Source: Endothia cerciana (lineage: Eukaryota; Ascomycota; Sordariomycetes; Diaporthales; Cryphonectriaceae). From it: a DNA stretch of 64,000 nt. The position numbers were made by a program, and so were the translations under genes. The stretch covers positions 248,001-312,000 of the forward strand of contig JALRMH010000002.1 in assembly GCA_026119935.1 (NCBI GenBank). Direction: 5' to 3'. Below the pieces are notes generated by a model, which ran no database searches, was not told the DNA's origin, and worked only from the letters and a program-made list of their open reading frames with translations. Below, one piece after another: positions 9,860 to 21,155 of the stretch; the stretch's first letter is position 1; every line of letters starts with the position of its first letter.

Positions 9860-10930
9860 ATGGCAGTGATTAAGATGGGGGTACTAGTAAGGTCAAGGGA
9901 GGCCGTTGTGTGTAACCTTGGAATCTTTGGCTTGTCTCGGGAGGATTTCAGCTCACCTCCCCCGGCGACCCCTTTGCTCCCTTGGATCGCTTGTCTCTGC
10001 TGCCTCTACCCATTTGCTCTGTCAAGCTGGACCCTGGGCTTTTCCAAGGTGTTCGTTGTTGGTCTGCCGGAACGAAGTGACAGACGCGACACCTTGGCGC
10101 TCTCGGCAGCCCTTACCGGCTTTCACGTCGAATGGATGGACGGCGTGAAGGGGGAGGCGATACCCGACAAGGCCGTCCCCTTCGGCATCAACAGACACGG
10201 CATGATGGAGAGCAACCTCGGAAGCTGGAGAGGCCATATGAACGCCATAAGGAGGATAGTCGAGGAGGATCTCGAGTCCGCCCTGATAATGGAGGACGAT
10301 ATGGATTGGGACGTGCGGCTGGGTTTTCAGCTCGAAGACGTCGCGAAGGGATCCCGGATGCTCCTCAACAGCGCATCAAGCCCCAGCTCGCCGTATGGGG
10401 ACGGCTGGGACATCCTGTGGATCGGACACTGCGGCGAGCCCTTCCCCGAGCACCTGGACAAGAACAAGAACAAGCCGGAGGACCACCCGGGCATCCGTTA
10501 CATGAAGAGGAAGTACGCCATCGAGGACGACATGACGGTGCCGCCGCCGGACAGGACGACCGGCATGATCGACTTCCACGCCCACCCGCACACCCGCTTT
10601 GTCCTACATCTCGGCGGCCCCCATATGCTCCTTCGCCTACGCGCGGGCGCCTTCGACAACGCACTGGCTGGCCTCTGCCGCCGCCCGGTCTCGTCCGTGG
10701 GCGAGGAGAACCCAGGAAACGACCGCGGGCTGGATGCCAAGTGCATCAGCGTGACACCGCCGGTGTTCTTTCACCACAAGGCAAAAGGCCTCATCTCTGG
10801 CGACAGCGATATCCATAACATAGGATCGGCTGACGTTCGCGAGAAGGGGACGACGGAGAATATCATGTGGAGTGCAAGAAACAACATCCGCAATATGATC
10901 ATGGGTGGAGAGATGGAGAGTCAGTTTTGA
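9860..10930 (+). CDS. GT25-type glycosyltransferase with internal frame disruption
   Basis: This 356-residue ORF resembles fungal members of glycosyltransferase family 25 (LPS/procollagen galactosyltransferase type). Recognisable parts are FSKVFVVGLPERSDRRD near residue 61, the metal-binding EDDMDWD at 145-151, WDILWIGHCGEPFP at 183-196, FDNALAGLCRR at 265-275, and the C-terminal SVTPPVFFHHKAKGLISGDS. Residues 248-264 do not fit. The +1 frame of the same bases reads YISAAPICSFAYA, as expected there. After that a dozen or more residues of the usual linker are missing before the frame returns, so two compensating indels are likely. N-terminal residues 1-58 are unusual and the true start may lie in an upstream exon. 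Golgi/ER lumen location is inferred from the family. Confidence 0.75.
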   Translation: MAVIKMGVLVRSREAVVCNLGIFGLSREDFSSPPPATPLLPWIACLCCLYPFALSSWTLGFSKVFVVGLPERSDRRDTLALSAALTGFHVEWMDGVKGEAIPDKAVPFGINRHGMMESNLGSWRGHMNAIRRIVEEDLESALIMEDDMDWDVRLGFQLEDVAKGSRMLLNSASSPSSPYGDGWDILWIGHCGEPFPEHLDKNKNKPEDHPGIRYMKRKYAIEDDMTVPPPDRTTGMIDFHAHPHTRFVLHLGGPHMLLRLRAGAFDNALAGLCRRPVSSVGEENPGNDRGLDAKCISVTPPVFFHHKAKGLISGDSDIHNIGSADVREKGTTENIMWSARNNIRNMIMGGEMESQF

Positions 10931-11339
10931 TGTCCATCAAGGCCTGATCCTGCGCACGAGAACAGGATAACATTATTTTGAAGCTGAGGCTTGCGTTCTT
11001 TCTTGTACATGTAACATGTATGAGCAAGCACATACAGGAACATCCATCTGAAGATCGTTGCCGCTCGATGATTGTGAAGCGTTTCGGTTTCCATTTTTCC
11101 ATACCGTTGGCCAGCCCGGGGGGGGGGGATGGGGTGGGAAATAGACTTGCTTGAGGTCTCGACCCTAACCCTCGCGACCTCCCTGGCAGGCAGTGGACGT
11201 GATCCACTTGCAAGCTCCAGCGAAAATTTCCTCGCCTTTAAAAACCACACCGCGTGTCTCTTCCTCGAGCTCTAGGTTTTCAACCCCTTGGGCCCCCCCC
11301 CCCCTCGCGACCCTCGCCCTCGTCATATGCTCCGCCCAA
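10931..11339. other. intergenic, poly-G tract
   Basis: A G11 run at 11118-11128 and a C12 run at 11293-11304 flank the likely promoter/5' UTR of the mS45 gene. The frame of that gene is open upstream to 11193 but crosses the C12 run, so the upstream ATG at 11193 is less likely to be the start. Confidence 0.4.
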
Positions 11340-12582
11340 ATGCCTCCGAGGATACCATCGCACTCGCTACAGGCATGTAGCGCGGAGATCTCGAGCCTGG
11401 CGAGCCCGAACGGCTCAGCAGCAAGCACCGCGCCGCCCCTCGAGCGCGCACTGCTCGCATGCCGACCATGCGCGCCGCCGTCCGCACCCTCCAGGTCCTT
11501 CTCCACAACCACGGACCGGAGACGAAACGTGCCGATCGCCAAGGCCGAGTACATGAGGTGGATGAAGTTCCGGGGCAAGGAGCTGAAGAAGCACTCGCCC
11601 GGCCAGACCAACTACCTGGTCAGCGACAAGATGCAGCCCTTCCCCTCGAACCCGGCCTTCATCAGCCAGCCGGTGCTGTCGGAGGAGGCGCGCGAGATGA
11701 TCTGGAAGAGGGTCTTTATAGATGATGAGCCCATCAAGGCGGTGTCGGCAAAGCTGGGCGTGGACCACAGGAGGGTTGCCGCCGTGGTGAGGATGAAGAC
11801 GGTCGAGAAGGAGTGGGAGAGAGAGGTACGTCTTGCGCCGAGCCTGCCCCCCATTCAACACCCCTATACCCCTCTTCCTATGATGAGCACAACAAAAATT
11901 CGATTAGTCTTGAAGACAGCACAACATGGTTACGAAATAGCTTTGCGAGCCTCTCTGAGGAATACCACCACCTCCACTCTACGTCACCGACCCGGAAGAT
12001 GAGGCGACCGGCTGACCCACCCCATCCTTCAAACCACAGGGCAAGAAACTGGCAACACCCTACTCCCGGGCCATCCTCTCCATGGTTCCCACCCACCACT
12101 ATCCAGAGGACCAACCGGCGGTGCCGCTCGAGCCGTTCAACGAGGTCCACATACACAGCCACACGATGCAGCAGCTCTTCGTCCCGACGTCGGAATCGCG
12201 GTCCTTCACCCGTGAGGACGCCGCGAAGGCCTTCCACGAGACGATGCTGCCGGCCGACGCCCGGATCCCGCACAAGGAGCTGGTCGAGTACCAGAGGCGG
12301 ATCAAGGGCGGCATGCGCGAGAAGGAGTCGGAGGAGATCTTTGTCAAGGAGGCGAGGGCCTCACAGATGAACGATGAGGCGCGTGAGAGGGTAGCTGAGG
12401 AGCGCAGCAAGAGGATGACCACGGCGGTGCCGAGGGGGCGGTTCGAGTTCCGCTTTAAGAAGATGACGGTCGACGATGTAGGGAAACATGGGAGGGCGAG
12501 GAGCGGGGTCGGCTGGAGGTATGGCATCCCGTCTGAGGACCGGAAGAAGGATCAGGTCAAGATCCCGACCAAGATCGCCTAG
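11340..12582 (+). CDS. mitochondrial small ribosomal subunit protein mS45 (Bot1/Mrps35)
   Basis: Two exons, 11340-11825 and 12040-12582 (phase 0; donor GTACGT, acceptor CCACAG), give 342 residues. The sequence fits the Bot1p family (fungal mitoribosome small-subunit protein mS45). It has a basic mitochondrial leader ending near SRSFSTTTDRRRN, then EYMRWMKFRGKELKKHSPGQ, an HTH-like stretch (IKAVSAKLGVDHRRVAAVV), the exon junction at WERE/GKKLATPY, SRAILSMVPTHH, and the HIHSHTMQQLFVPTSESR segment. It ends in a charged C-terminus. I chose ATG 11340 because it gives a compact targeting peptide; ATG 11193 is in frame. It converges with the phosphatase gene downstream. Confidence 0.85.
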
Positions 12583-12871
12583 ATGCAAGCGGCTAGACGC
12601 AAGCGACCTGCTACACACCATACGGGCTGCCGGTAGCCAGGCTCTGGGACTGTACGTTTGCACACTACGCTACCGGGCCTGAAGGGCACGAACATGCTGC
12701 CCTGGTTCGTCCGGCCTGAGACCTGGACTGTATACCAATCAGAAGCACCAAAGATGTATGCCGATTAACCAGCGCTCTGTATGGAAGCCACCAGACTCCT
12801 GTAGCCATGCTTCCGTCTGTCTAGAACCCGCTGCCGAGCTGTACTCCCACCACCGGCCCACGCCGCCGGCC

Positions 12872-13283
12872 TCACCGCACCAGCCGGGCATGCTCCTCCC
12901 ACGCCACGGGTGCCTGGCTCGCACCGTCGGCGTCGACCACCAGGTTCCGGCGGATGGCCCCGACCTCCTCGGCGGTCAGCCCGACGACCTCCCTCACGTA
13001 CCCCTCGGCGCCGCCCCACCGGTCCCTCATCATGGCCAGGGTGGCGGCCATGTTCTCCCGGCGGCTGCTCACCATCCTCTCGGCGTCGGCGCGCTTCCCT
13101 TCGAGCGGCGGGGTGGCGATCAGGTGGGCGATGAACTCCTCCTTGCGCTCCTGCAGGCCCAGGTCGGTAAGGCTGTACTCGTGGGCGACGGCGTCGTCCG
13201 AGACGCCGCACAGGCTCAGGACCAGCGCGACGATGACGCCGGTGCGGTCCTTGCCGGCCGTGCAGTGGACCAGCACGGGCGAG

Positions 13284-13314
<31 letters not shown>

Positions 13315-14237
13315 AGGAGGAGGAGGCGAGGTGGCGGAGGATGACGGCGAAGGGCTGGTAGCCGGCCGGGTCGGCACCGCCCTCGAGGATGCGGGTGTAG
13401 ACCTCGACGAAGCCCTGGGGGTGGTTTGGCTGCCGCGTCAGCTTCTCGGGGGACCTTTACAAGCACGGATCGAGTAGGAAGGGGGAGGGGGAGGGGGGCA
13501 GGTGGATGGAAGAGAGGTGGTGTGATGTTCCATGTGGCCAGGTCCCAGGGGTCACCCAACTGTCTTTTTTTGAGGCCAGGGGGGGGTTGGGCGGCAGGGT
13601 TCTGCTGAGGCGAGAGGTGCAGCTCCCGGATGACCCGAAAAGTGCAATATGATGAGTGTCGAGGTGGTGTGGTGGCATGCAAGATCCCCAGATAGAGTGC
13701 ACACGCGTCCGCCTCATCACCACCCACCCACACCGCCCCCCCCCCCCCCCCTTCCTGCAAACCTAAAAGCCCACAGCCCCAAAGCCAAATCCGACATCAC
13801 ACACACTTCCCCTGCTGCACATCCGATGAGGCGGCCGGTCGGTCTCTCTGCCAACTTACCTCGGTCCCCTCCCTGGCAAAGGCACCAAAGCGCCTCGCGA
13901 TGGCCTCGGGGGAGTAGTCCTCCTTCGAGAACACGGGCACGAAGAGCCTCTCGGACCCGGCCCACTCCCTGACGGGGCGGCCGCCCTTCCTGGCGTCGTT
14001 GTCGATCTCGGCCCGGGAGCGCAGGTCGAAGACGTAGCGGATGCCCAGGCCGCCGGTCATGGTGGCGATGCCCTCCTCGGTGACCTTGGAGGGCTCGGAG
14101 GCGCGGAAGAGGACGCCCCGGCGGACGATCTTGGAGGGGTCCGCGGCGAGGGGGTAGCCGCCGGCGTCCCTGAAGTTGCGGAGCCCGGGGATGTCGATGA
14201 AGGGAGGGGAGGGGAGGACGGCCGTGGTGGGCGACAT
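12872..14237 (-). CDS. tyrosine phosphatase, Y_phosphatase3 type
   Basis: Two exons, 14237-13860 and 13414-12872, give 306 residues. The donor is GTAAGT after GTE. The acceptor is CCCCCAG before GFVEVYTRIL, with CTGAC 17-20 bases upstream, and the join restores GTE-GFVEVY, usual for the family. Motifs: PGLRNFRDAGGYPL near residues 14-27 and the P-loop HCTAGKDRTG with catalytic Cys at about 177 and Arg at 183. The protein resembles MptpB/Siw14-related phosphatases that act on phosphotyrosine or phosphoinositides; the substrate is unknown. About a dozen consecutive Ser codons lie just before the P-loop. The 445-nt intron carries a C16 run (13736-13751). Confidence 0.88.
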
Positions 14238-14879
14238 GTCTGCTCGTCGTGTGCAGGGGTGGTGATGAACCCGTGGCTGTAGCGACGTGACGCTGTCAGA
14301 TAGATAGCTGTGTGGCCGGCCTCGGCAAGAGAGGAAGATCGACCTGTCCTCTCTTTCCAGAGGGGAGACGAGGAGGATTCCGAGAAAGGGTCGAGGAGGG
14401 AGCCCAGGATGGTCTGGTTGATTATCTGAAGAGCTGATTCCAAATGAGACTTGGCAGGCGCACACGGATGACAGATACGTGGGGCCAGCTGCAGAGGCAT
14501 GAGACGATCTCTCTCGTCCTGGTGCTGGGGATCGTGTCCTGCTGGTCAGGCCTGCCAAAGGGGTCGAAGTACAAGGACTGCTCGTAGAACATCAACAAAC
14601 CCCAAAAGAAGAAGTATGAATGAAAGATAAACAATAGAAATACACAAATAAATAGCAGGATGGGTCCACAGGCCTTGGTTCTTCAAGGTGGAGGCAACAT
14701 AGCCGTGAATTCTTGCGTGGAACCGTCCTGTCCAACCCTTGCAAGCCGGCCCCATTTCCGCGCTCCTGACTCGGACTGATTTGATGTGATGCCTTTTAAT
14801 AATAATAATAATTAAAAAATAAAAATAAAAAATAAAAAAGGCACACATATTCCCATACATACAGGTCACCGTGCCGCGA

Positions 14880-15540
14880 GGGCCCTCGAGAGTGACACGG
14901 ACACGACAACCCCAACGGTGCTACTCGGCATGGGGCGCCCTCCGCAAGACAGGCTGGCACACTGGCAGCATGCAGCGAGGCCGCCTCCTCCACACGCTCT
15001 TGCGGGAAGCCCCAGCAAGGCAGCCAGAGGCCGTGCGTGCAGAGGTTCTTCAGGGACGGCCTTGTCAACGCGTGGAGAAGAGGGGCTTCCAGGTCGCCCC
15101 ACCACATTCGTGTCCCCCCCCCCCCCCCACCCGATGGGTGTCGGGGGCCCGGGGGATAGGCCCATGCTCCCGTAAGGGCGTCGCCGGGGCCCATGGACGA
15201 CTGGGACGTGCCGGACGGGCCCACCCGTCGCCGGCGCGGCGAGTTGGGCGCGGGCGGAGCCCAGGCTGCTGCAGAGGCGCATCCCGGGCATCCGGAGGAC
15301 CGGCGCGGACCCGGACAGGCGCCGCGTGCAGTCCAGGGAGGGGGTCCCCACGCGGGCCAAGGTTGCGTATCTGTACCTCTGGCACACCGGGTCCTGGGCG
15401 GCAGAGAAGGCCAGGCCGGACGCCCGCCTGGGGATATAAGGGAGTTCTGGCTGCGGGTACGCCAGGGGCCTCGACGACATCGACAAGAAACCGCTGACCG
15501 TCCCGGGCTGAAGTATGCGGCCGAAATACCTCGACGGCGG
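14880..15540 (+). pseudogene. possible GC-rich coding relic
   Basis: In one plus-strand frame short protein-like stretches appear: QRFFRDGLVNAWRRGAS (about 15035-15090), RIPGIRRTGADPDRRRVQ (about 15275), VPTRAKVAYLYLWHTGSW (about 15345) and YARGLDDIDKKPLTVPG (about 15455-15510). They are separated by stops and poly-C. I recognise no family. They could be exons of an unmodelled gene or remnants of one; chance is also possible at this GC content. Confidence 0.2.
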
Positions 15541-15607
15541 GCGCGACGCCACCTGGGGAACCCTGCTGTCCTGATGATCCATGTCACTGGGCTTTCAGAC
15601 CAAAAAA

Positions 15608-15637
15608 ATATATATATACATATATATATATATATAA
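15608..15637. repeat. AT microsatellite
   Basis: A TATATA tract of about 30 bases with a single C interruption, lying in otherwise GC-rich DNA. Confidence 0.9.
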
Positions 15638-18313
15638 AGGAACTACCCTATCGCCGACCTCTCGCCACCCAATGGACCCGTCGCCGTCGAGATAGGGACC
15701 TGACTGGCACGGAGGAGCCGCACGCCAGATCATGTGGCAGCGCCCCGAGGAAACGGTTTTTTGTGTAACGCGAGATCCCTGGACGCGGCTTGCATGAACT
15801 GGACTGGCCAGCCAGCCTGCAACAGGGGGGGGAGGGGGCATTCCTTGCTTTTTCTTCCCAAGCCCCATCACGTCACCTGACGCCGCCTCTGCCCCAGGCG
15901 TTCGTCCGGGGTTCTGATGTCGCGCATCCCAAAAAGAAAAGCACTGGATTGATCGACCCATTGGGGGTCGGCCACTGCGGCGGCGGCAGGGGTCCCGGCC
16001 CCCCCGGACGAGCACCGCCCCCCGGGACTAGAAAGAACATGGGGGATGGGGGAACACCAGGCGAGCCTTGTGCAAATATGGGCCCCACGGGTCTTCACGA
16101 GCTTCCAGGACCGGAGGCCGACAGAGGGGAGGGGGGAACCTGAGCAGCTGGCCGGCCCATACCTGTCGGGCGGCGGCGGCGGCGGCTCGCATGGCTCGTG
16201 ACACTCTGGTCGCCTCGTCAAAGGTGCCCACTCGGCCTCGCTTTCGTAGGCGGCCGCAGCGCGTCCGGCCTCAGCACCGACCAACCCCGTGCCTGTGCTC
16301 CCTCCCTTCCGAAGTCCGGGTGGTTGATACTACGGTATCCACATCTCAACGGGCGCGCCCGCAGGCTGGCTTACGGGCAGATGGTAGAGGGGGCCATCCC
16401 TCGTGTAATTATACCTCAACCCACAAGAGAAGACTTCTCCCGCCCTGTTTCTTGTTTTTCTTCTTTCTTTCCAGGTGACCTTCGAGGCCTAGTTCTAGGC
16501 CCCTACGGTCCCTCTTACGCCCCCTCCCACCCCCCCCCCCCGGCGGCGGTCTCGAGCGGACGGGCTCCTGGAACCAATGAGGCGTCCTTGGGGGCCATGC
16601 TCCATGGCCGGGGCCCAGCAAGACACAACCGTGTCTCAGATCAGATGGTGCTTTTCGGCCGGGCCGACTAGGCATTTCTTCTATTTTCCCCTCCCGCCTC
16701 CTCCTTTGTACCGACGATCATCTCATGACTGATAGACCCCGTGCCTGGCCGCCGGGAGTCTGCATCTCACTATCGGTGTAGCAAGTGTGGGGACGCTAAG
16801 CGCTGCGGTTTGCGAGGCCTCTTTGGGAGCCGATGGGTGCATGCCTGGCGAGGGAGAAAAAGAGAGAGAGAGAGAGACGGAGAGGGGGAGGGGGAGGGCG
16901 GTCTTTCTCGGTGAGAGGAGAGCCCGGGTCCCGACGTCATCAATCACGGGCCGGGGATGCAAGCACCCAGAAGCCCTTCGTTTCAGAACGAGAGAGACCC
17001 CCGTTGCCGGGCTGTAGGAGCGGTGTGCAGTGCAGGACCTATTTATTTTCCCCTTCTTCTTTTCTTTTCTTTTTTTTTCTCCCACGGGTAATGAGGGACG
17101 TCACTGTGCGACAAGGCTGGCGGGAAACACGTGTATGCGTGTTTGTGTGCCTGTGTGTGTGTGTGTGTGCGCGCGCGTTTTTGGCTGTGGTGATCCCTGG
17201 CGGACGCGCGGGATATTGCTGACCAAGGGGGTTACATCAGGTCGCAGACGGCTGAGGTGGGAAGTTTCTGGCTGATAGACAACCATAGGGCCTCTGTCGG
17301 AGGGGGAGGGGGGGGGGAGGGAAATTTCAAGTAATCTTACTGGGGGTGCAGGCCCGGCAGCGGGAGACATGTTTCTAGAAGTTCTACAGGTGTAACAAAG
17401 ATCTGCGAGGCTTGCAGAAGCGACATGTGGGTTCGAGGGCGGGTGGTTGGGGGGGGGGGGGAACCTGCAAGCAGCCGTCATCGACGCACCCCCCGAAAAA
17501 GGCAAGAAGAATCAGGGTCTGGGAGGTGGAGGGGGGGTTGGTTGGAGGGATCTTCACCAGGGTCTTTTCCAGGTCATGGAAGGCTTCTGGAAGGCGACCC
17601 AGGCAGTCGGGTCCGGCCGTCTGTTCGAGCCTCGGGCGGGCGGACAGACACAGCTCGTGGTCGTGGGCCGTCTGGCCAGCGGTGAGATCTGTGAGGTGCC
17701 GGGCCGGCCGCTGGAGTGTTGGGACAAGGGAATTTTATTACGGCGTCGTATCGTACAGTCCATACCCAGATACCACCACCACCAATGGGCAGCCGTCCGG
17801 CTCCCCATTTTAGCATACTCGTACAACCAGCAGGCAGATATGAGATGATCCCATCCGCGCCTCGCGTGTGCCACCATCATCACATGTAAGACAACCCATA
17901 TAAGTACAGCATGGAACGACATTGACGAAGAAGACGGATGTTGGTGACGGCCAACATATGCATGCAGGACGGTAGACGTGACTACATGATACCGGCGGAG
18001 GGAAAACGTGGCTATTGATCTGATCCTCTCATCATCAGCAGGTGTCGAGTTGTGAGGCGCGGGGAGTACGAGCCGAACGGCCAGGAGATGAGTGCCATCA
18101 CTCTCGCGGCCCAGGATTAATCAAGACTGGGCAGACATGCGGAAGGCTCGAGTGCCACCCGTCGAGGGTGAGGTAAGGTGGGTGCAGAGAGTGGAGATGG
18201 GGCAAGTCAATACCCACCATAACAGGTATCCAAAAGCGTGTGACCAGAAGACGGGATCGAAGGCGGAGACGGGCAGCCGAGACCCGGAAGCGATGGGCAG
18301 CAACGACGCCAGC

Positions 18314-18607
18314 TCATTGGATGTAGCGGCGGACGGTCTGGGTCTCGACGTAGCTGTGCCTGGACCGCCGACGGGAACAGACTGCACAGTGCTCCTCGAG
18401 GCTGGGCGACATCGGGCCGTGTGAGCAGTAGTAGCAGTACCACCGGAGCTCTCGCCTCTCGACTCGGTAGCGTCGTGTTATGCCGTGTGCGTCGGTCTCG
18501 ATGTAGATGTCCTACGCCCGGAGAACGTCTAGAGTTTAGCGGTGTACAAGAAGGGTTGATGGACGGACGACACTTGATGGACATACGTTCGAGTCACCAC
18601 GAGGCAT
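18314..18607 (-). CDS. tiny zinc-finger-like protein (72 aa)
   Basis: Two exons. Exon 1, 18607-18587, is only 21 nt (MPRGDSN) and ends at a GTATGT donor. Exon 2, 18511-18314, follows a TAG acceptor with GCTAAAC about 20 bases upstream. Both are phase 0. The product begins MPRGDSN-DIYIETDAHG and is dominated by WYCYYCSHGPMSPSLEEHC-AVC, a W-x-CX2C-X12-CX2C arrangement like a short RanBP2-type zinc finger. A basic tail follows (SRRRSRHSYVETQTVRRY). Protein- or RNA-binding by such fingers is family knowledge; the role here is unknown. No single ORF covers the gene because the ATG exon has seven codons. A similar tiny gene lies at 25110-25430. Confidence 0.6.
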
Positions 18608-20887
18608 GATCACGGCAGCGTTGGGGTTCGAGGACGGGGGGAGATTGTTTGGAGCAAGGCTGCACAATGGTCGAGCGTTGAGAGCTATCAGCGCGCACTG
18701 CAGACTATGTAGTATGGTGAGTGGTAGGTGGTGACTGGCGAGAGGAACAGCACAATATGTATGCCCTTTTTGAGGTGGAGGAAGATATTTTATCATTATC
18801 ACTGAGATCGCAGCACCCAATGGCTTAACCATCGGTGTAGACGAGGCGAGGACGGGGCCCACAACATGGCTGAAGTTATTACATGCAAACGATGCTTGTT
18901 GACCTTCGCCACAGTGTAATATCGACCTCCTTCGACTTGGTACAATCCACAAGGAGCCCCCGTCTGTGTGGCAGGAGGAGGTACCTTGCCTGGACAAACA
19001 ACCAGACGAATCAGAGCCGGCCCGGCCCATGCTGGATCCCTATGATGGCACAGGCCATATCGGCATCTAGGCCAGCATGCCAGCAGCCGGTATGAGGCGG
19101 ACGGGAACGTGAGAAGACCAAGCCTCCATGATAGGCAGAATCGTCATTGCTAGGCCCAAATTCCTTCTAGAAGGTATGGCCTCACCTTGAGTGTGACTAA
19201 CCAGTTAGTGAGGCGAGATGATGAGGACAATGCCCTGGGTTGGGGGCATGAACCAGCTGGGGAAGGGGGGCAGCGACGCAGCATGGACACGGGAATGGCA
19301 CTTGTAGAGCATCGACACCGAGGTGCTGGTCCTGAGAGGTGGTCCCGTGCAGAAGCGAAAATTTGTCACCGTATCTCAAGATTGACGAATCTGGGGTCGA
19401 GTAGGGGATGACTGGAGTCGTTACACCTGGATTCGGTGGCCATCGGCGAGCTGAAAGGGTTCCTGGGGATGACAGTTGCGCCGACGGGTCAGGAAGTTCA
19501 TTTGCCATGTGGCTGAGAACCGCACCAGCCCAACAAGCCTGGGCCAAGTTACCTCAAGGCCAGCTCGGGTAGGCGTGCCAAGGTGGTACCTCAGGTATTT
19601 CGATTCCAAGGGCGAGTCTTGCGGAGAAAAGGATTCGGGTGGGCGCGTGGGAGCAGCCTGAACTTTATGACTCAAATGTAAAGAGATTAGTTAGCCATTT
19701 TTTTGGGGGGGGGGGGGCGACGGAAACTCGTGACAGCCAGGGAAGTTGAAAAAAACCCCCTTGAACACCGGAGTCTGGCTGCAGTAATCCCACCTCGGTC
19801 CTCACGTGAGACGGAAGGGTGGACGACTGCAAGCTTCTGTGGAGGAGGAGAAATCTCAGTTGGGAAGATGAAAAACAAACAGGCGTAGACCACCCGAAAA
19901 TGGACGAGCCCCGTAACAATTGGCCACAATTCATGAACGTTAGATAGAGACACTAGTCACAGTGCTTGTTGTATGCCTGGTTCCGCCAGGGCAAATCGCA
20001 ATGGTGGTTCGCATTTTTGCGAACCACCTCCTCACAGGAATGCCGCAGAGCACAGCGGAGTTGACCTTGGTGTCACGCTTTCTCGAGCAGATCATACCAG
20101 CTTGTCCCAAATTGGAATCCACAGACCTGGCTCTGGCAACAAAACAAGCCTGCCCACTGCCACGGTGAGTGATATATTGTGCCGGGCTCTGACACTTCGA
20201 CGACACGTCTTACCACCAGCCCATCACGCCACAATTATCTCTCACGCGCGCAAATATGGTCAAGGCCAAGATGCGGATGAAAGGGCGCAGTTATCATCAC
20301 GCCCGATGCCGACGGCAAGCACACACGGAGAGTCGCTTCGATGGGGTTCAGGGTTGGTCGCGGATGAGGCTGCCACCAAAGTGCACGTGCTGAACCTAGC
20401 CAGGACTCTCGCCTCACTTCGGCCGACAAGCTCCGCGGACCAGGACGGTGAAAGGCCCCGCCGATGTGGCTCATGCTCTTTGGCAATGACGGCCAGCGTT
20501 CGAAAGGGCCGAGGTGAAGATTCTCATGGCCCCAGGTGAACAGCATAAGCACCGCCAAGCTCGCGCTGAAGACTCGAGGGACCTGAAGAAATCGTCATCA
20601 GCGAGCAGACGCATCTGTAACGCCATGGATAGTGCTGTACCACGCTTGTGGGAATGAAGCGTCGTCTTGCAAGTCGATGATCGCTGAGTGTGAGGACCTA
20701 ATTTTAAGACGGAGAGCTGAAGGTCTGGATAAAATTCAGCTTCCCCCCCCCCCCCTCTTCCCCGCTTTGCCTCCTACTCATCTCGAGCGGAGCGCGCTTA
20801 GTCATCATCCAACGTCATCTCTCCATTCCATGGTTTCATTCACACTCGATGAACTACATCCAGACTCTGGCGAGGGTGTCCAACAGA

Positions 20888-21155
20888 TCATACACCATAC
20901 CAGATCAGCTTCCACGGCGTCTCGATGAACTTGGACGACTTGTCGGCCCAATCTCGGTGCCAGGTCTTGGGGGCTGTCCGCTGAATTACCACCCGTCCAT
21001 TTTCAGCGAGTTCTGCCAACTTATTTCCTGGTTTTCTTTTCTCAGTCCTTCTTCGATAATCTCCGCCCAAGTTTCTATCTCATCTGTGGTGTAATTTCGG
21101 CTAGTTCATACGCAGGTTGTGACGCGAGGACGAAGGGACGCTCACGAGTATCTGT
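20888..21155 (-). pseudogene. frameshifted coding relic, unknown family
   Basis: Reading the minus strand, three protein-like pieces follow one another in three frames with no room for introns. They are RERPFVLASQPAYELAE (about 21155-21103), YTTDEIETWAEIIEEGLRKE (about 21098-21035), and KLAELAENGRVVIQRTAPKT then WADKSSKFIETPWKLIWYGV to the stop at 20888. Two single-base shifts, near 21100 and 21030, would join them. The composition is that of a real soluble protein, but I do not recognise the family. I read it as the 3' end of a decayed gene; a sequencing indel is the alternative. Confidence 0.45.

Larger units (their letters stand above)
14238..18313. other. GC-rich gene desert with simple repeats
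   Basis: About 4 kb without a supported gene. It holds poly-C (15114-15128), an AT microsatellite (15608-15637), a GA/GGA-rich tract (16858-16900), TG repeats (17150-17170) and poly-G (17449-17461). Long ORFs on both strands (for example 14796-15587 minus) are Pro/Arg/Gly-rich shadows of GC-rich DNA. A weak coding-like relic at 14880-15540 is listed separately. Confidence 0.45.

Noticed and set aside
12758..13477. 239-residue plus-strand ORF
   Set aside because: Exact antisense of the phosphatase second exon; its Asp/Arg/Gly runs mirror the Ser repeat.
14796..15587. 263-residue minus-strand ORF
   Set aside because: Pro/Arg/Gly/Ser composition typical of antisense GC-rich DNA, translation through poly-G and AT repeats, no domain pattern.
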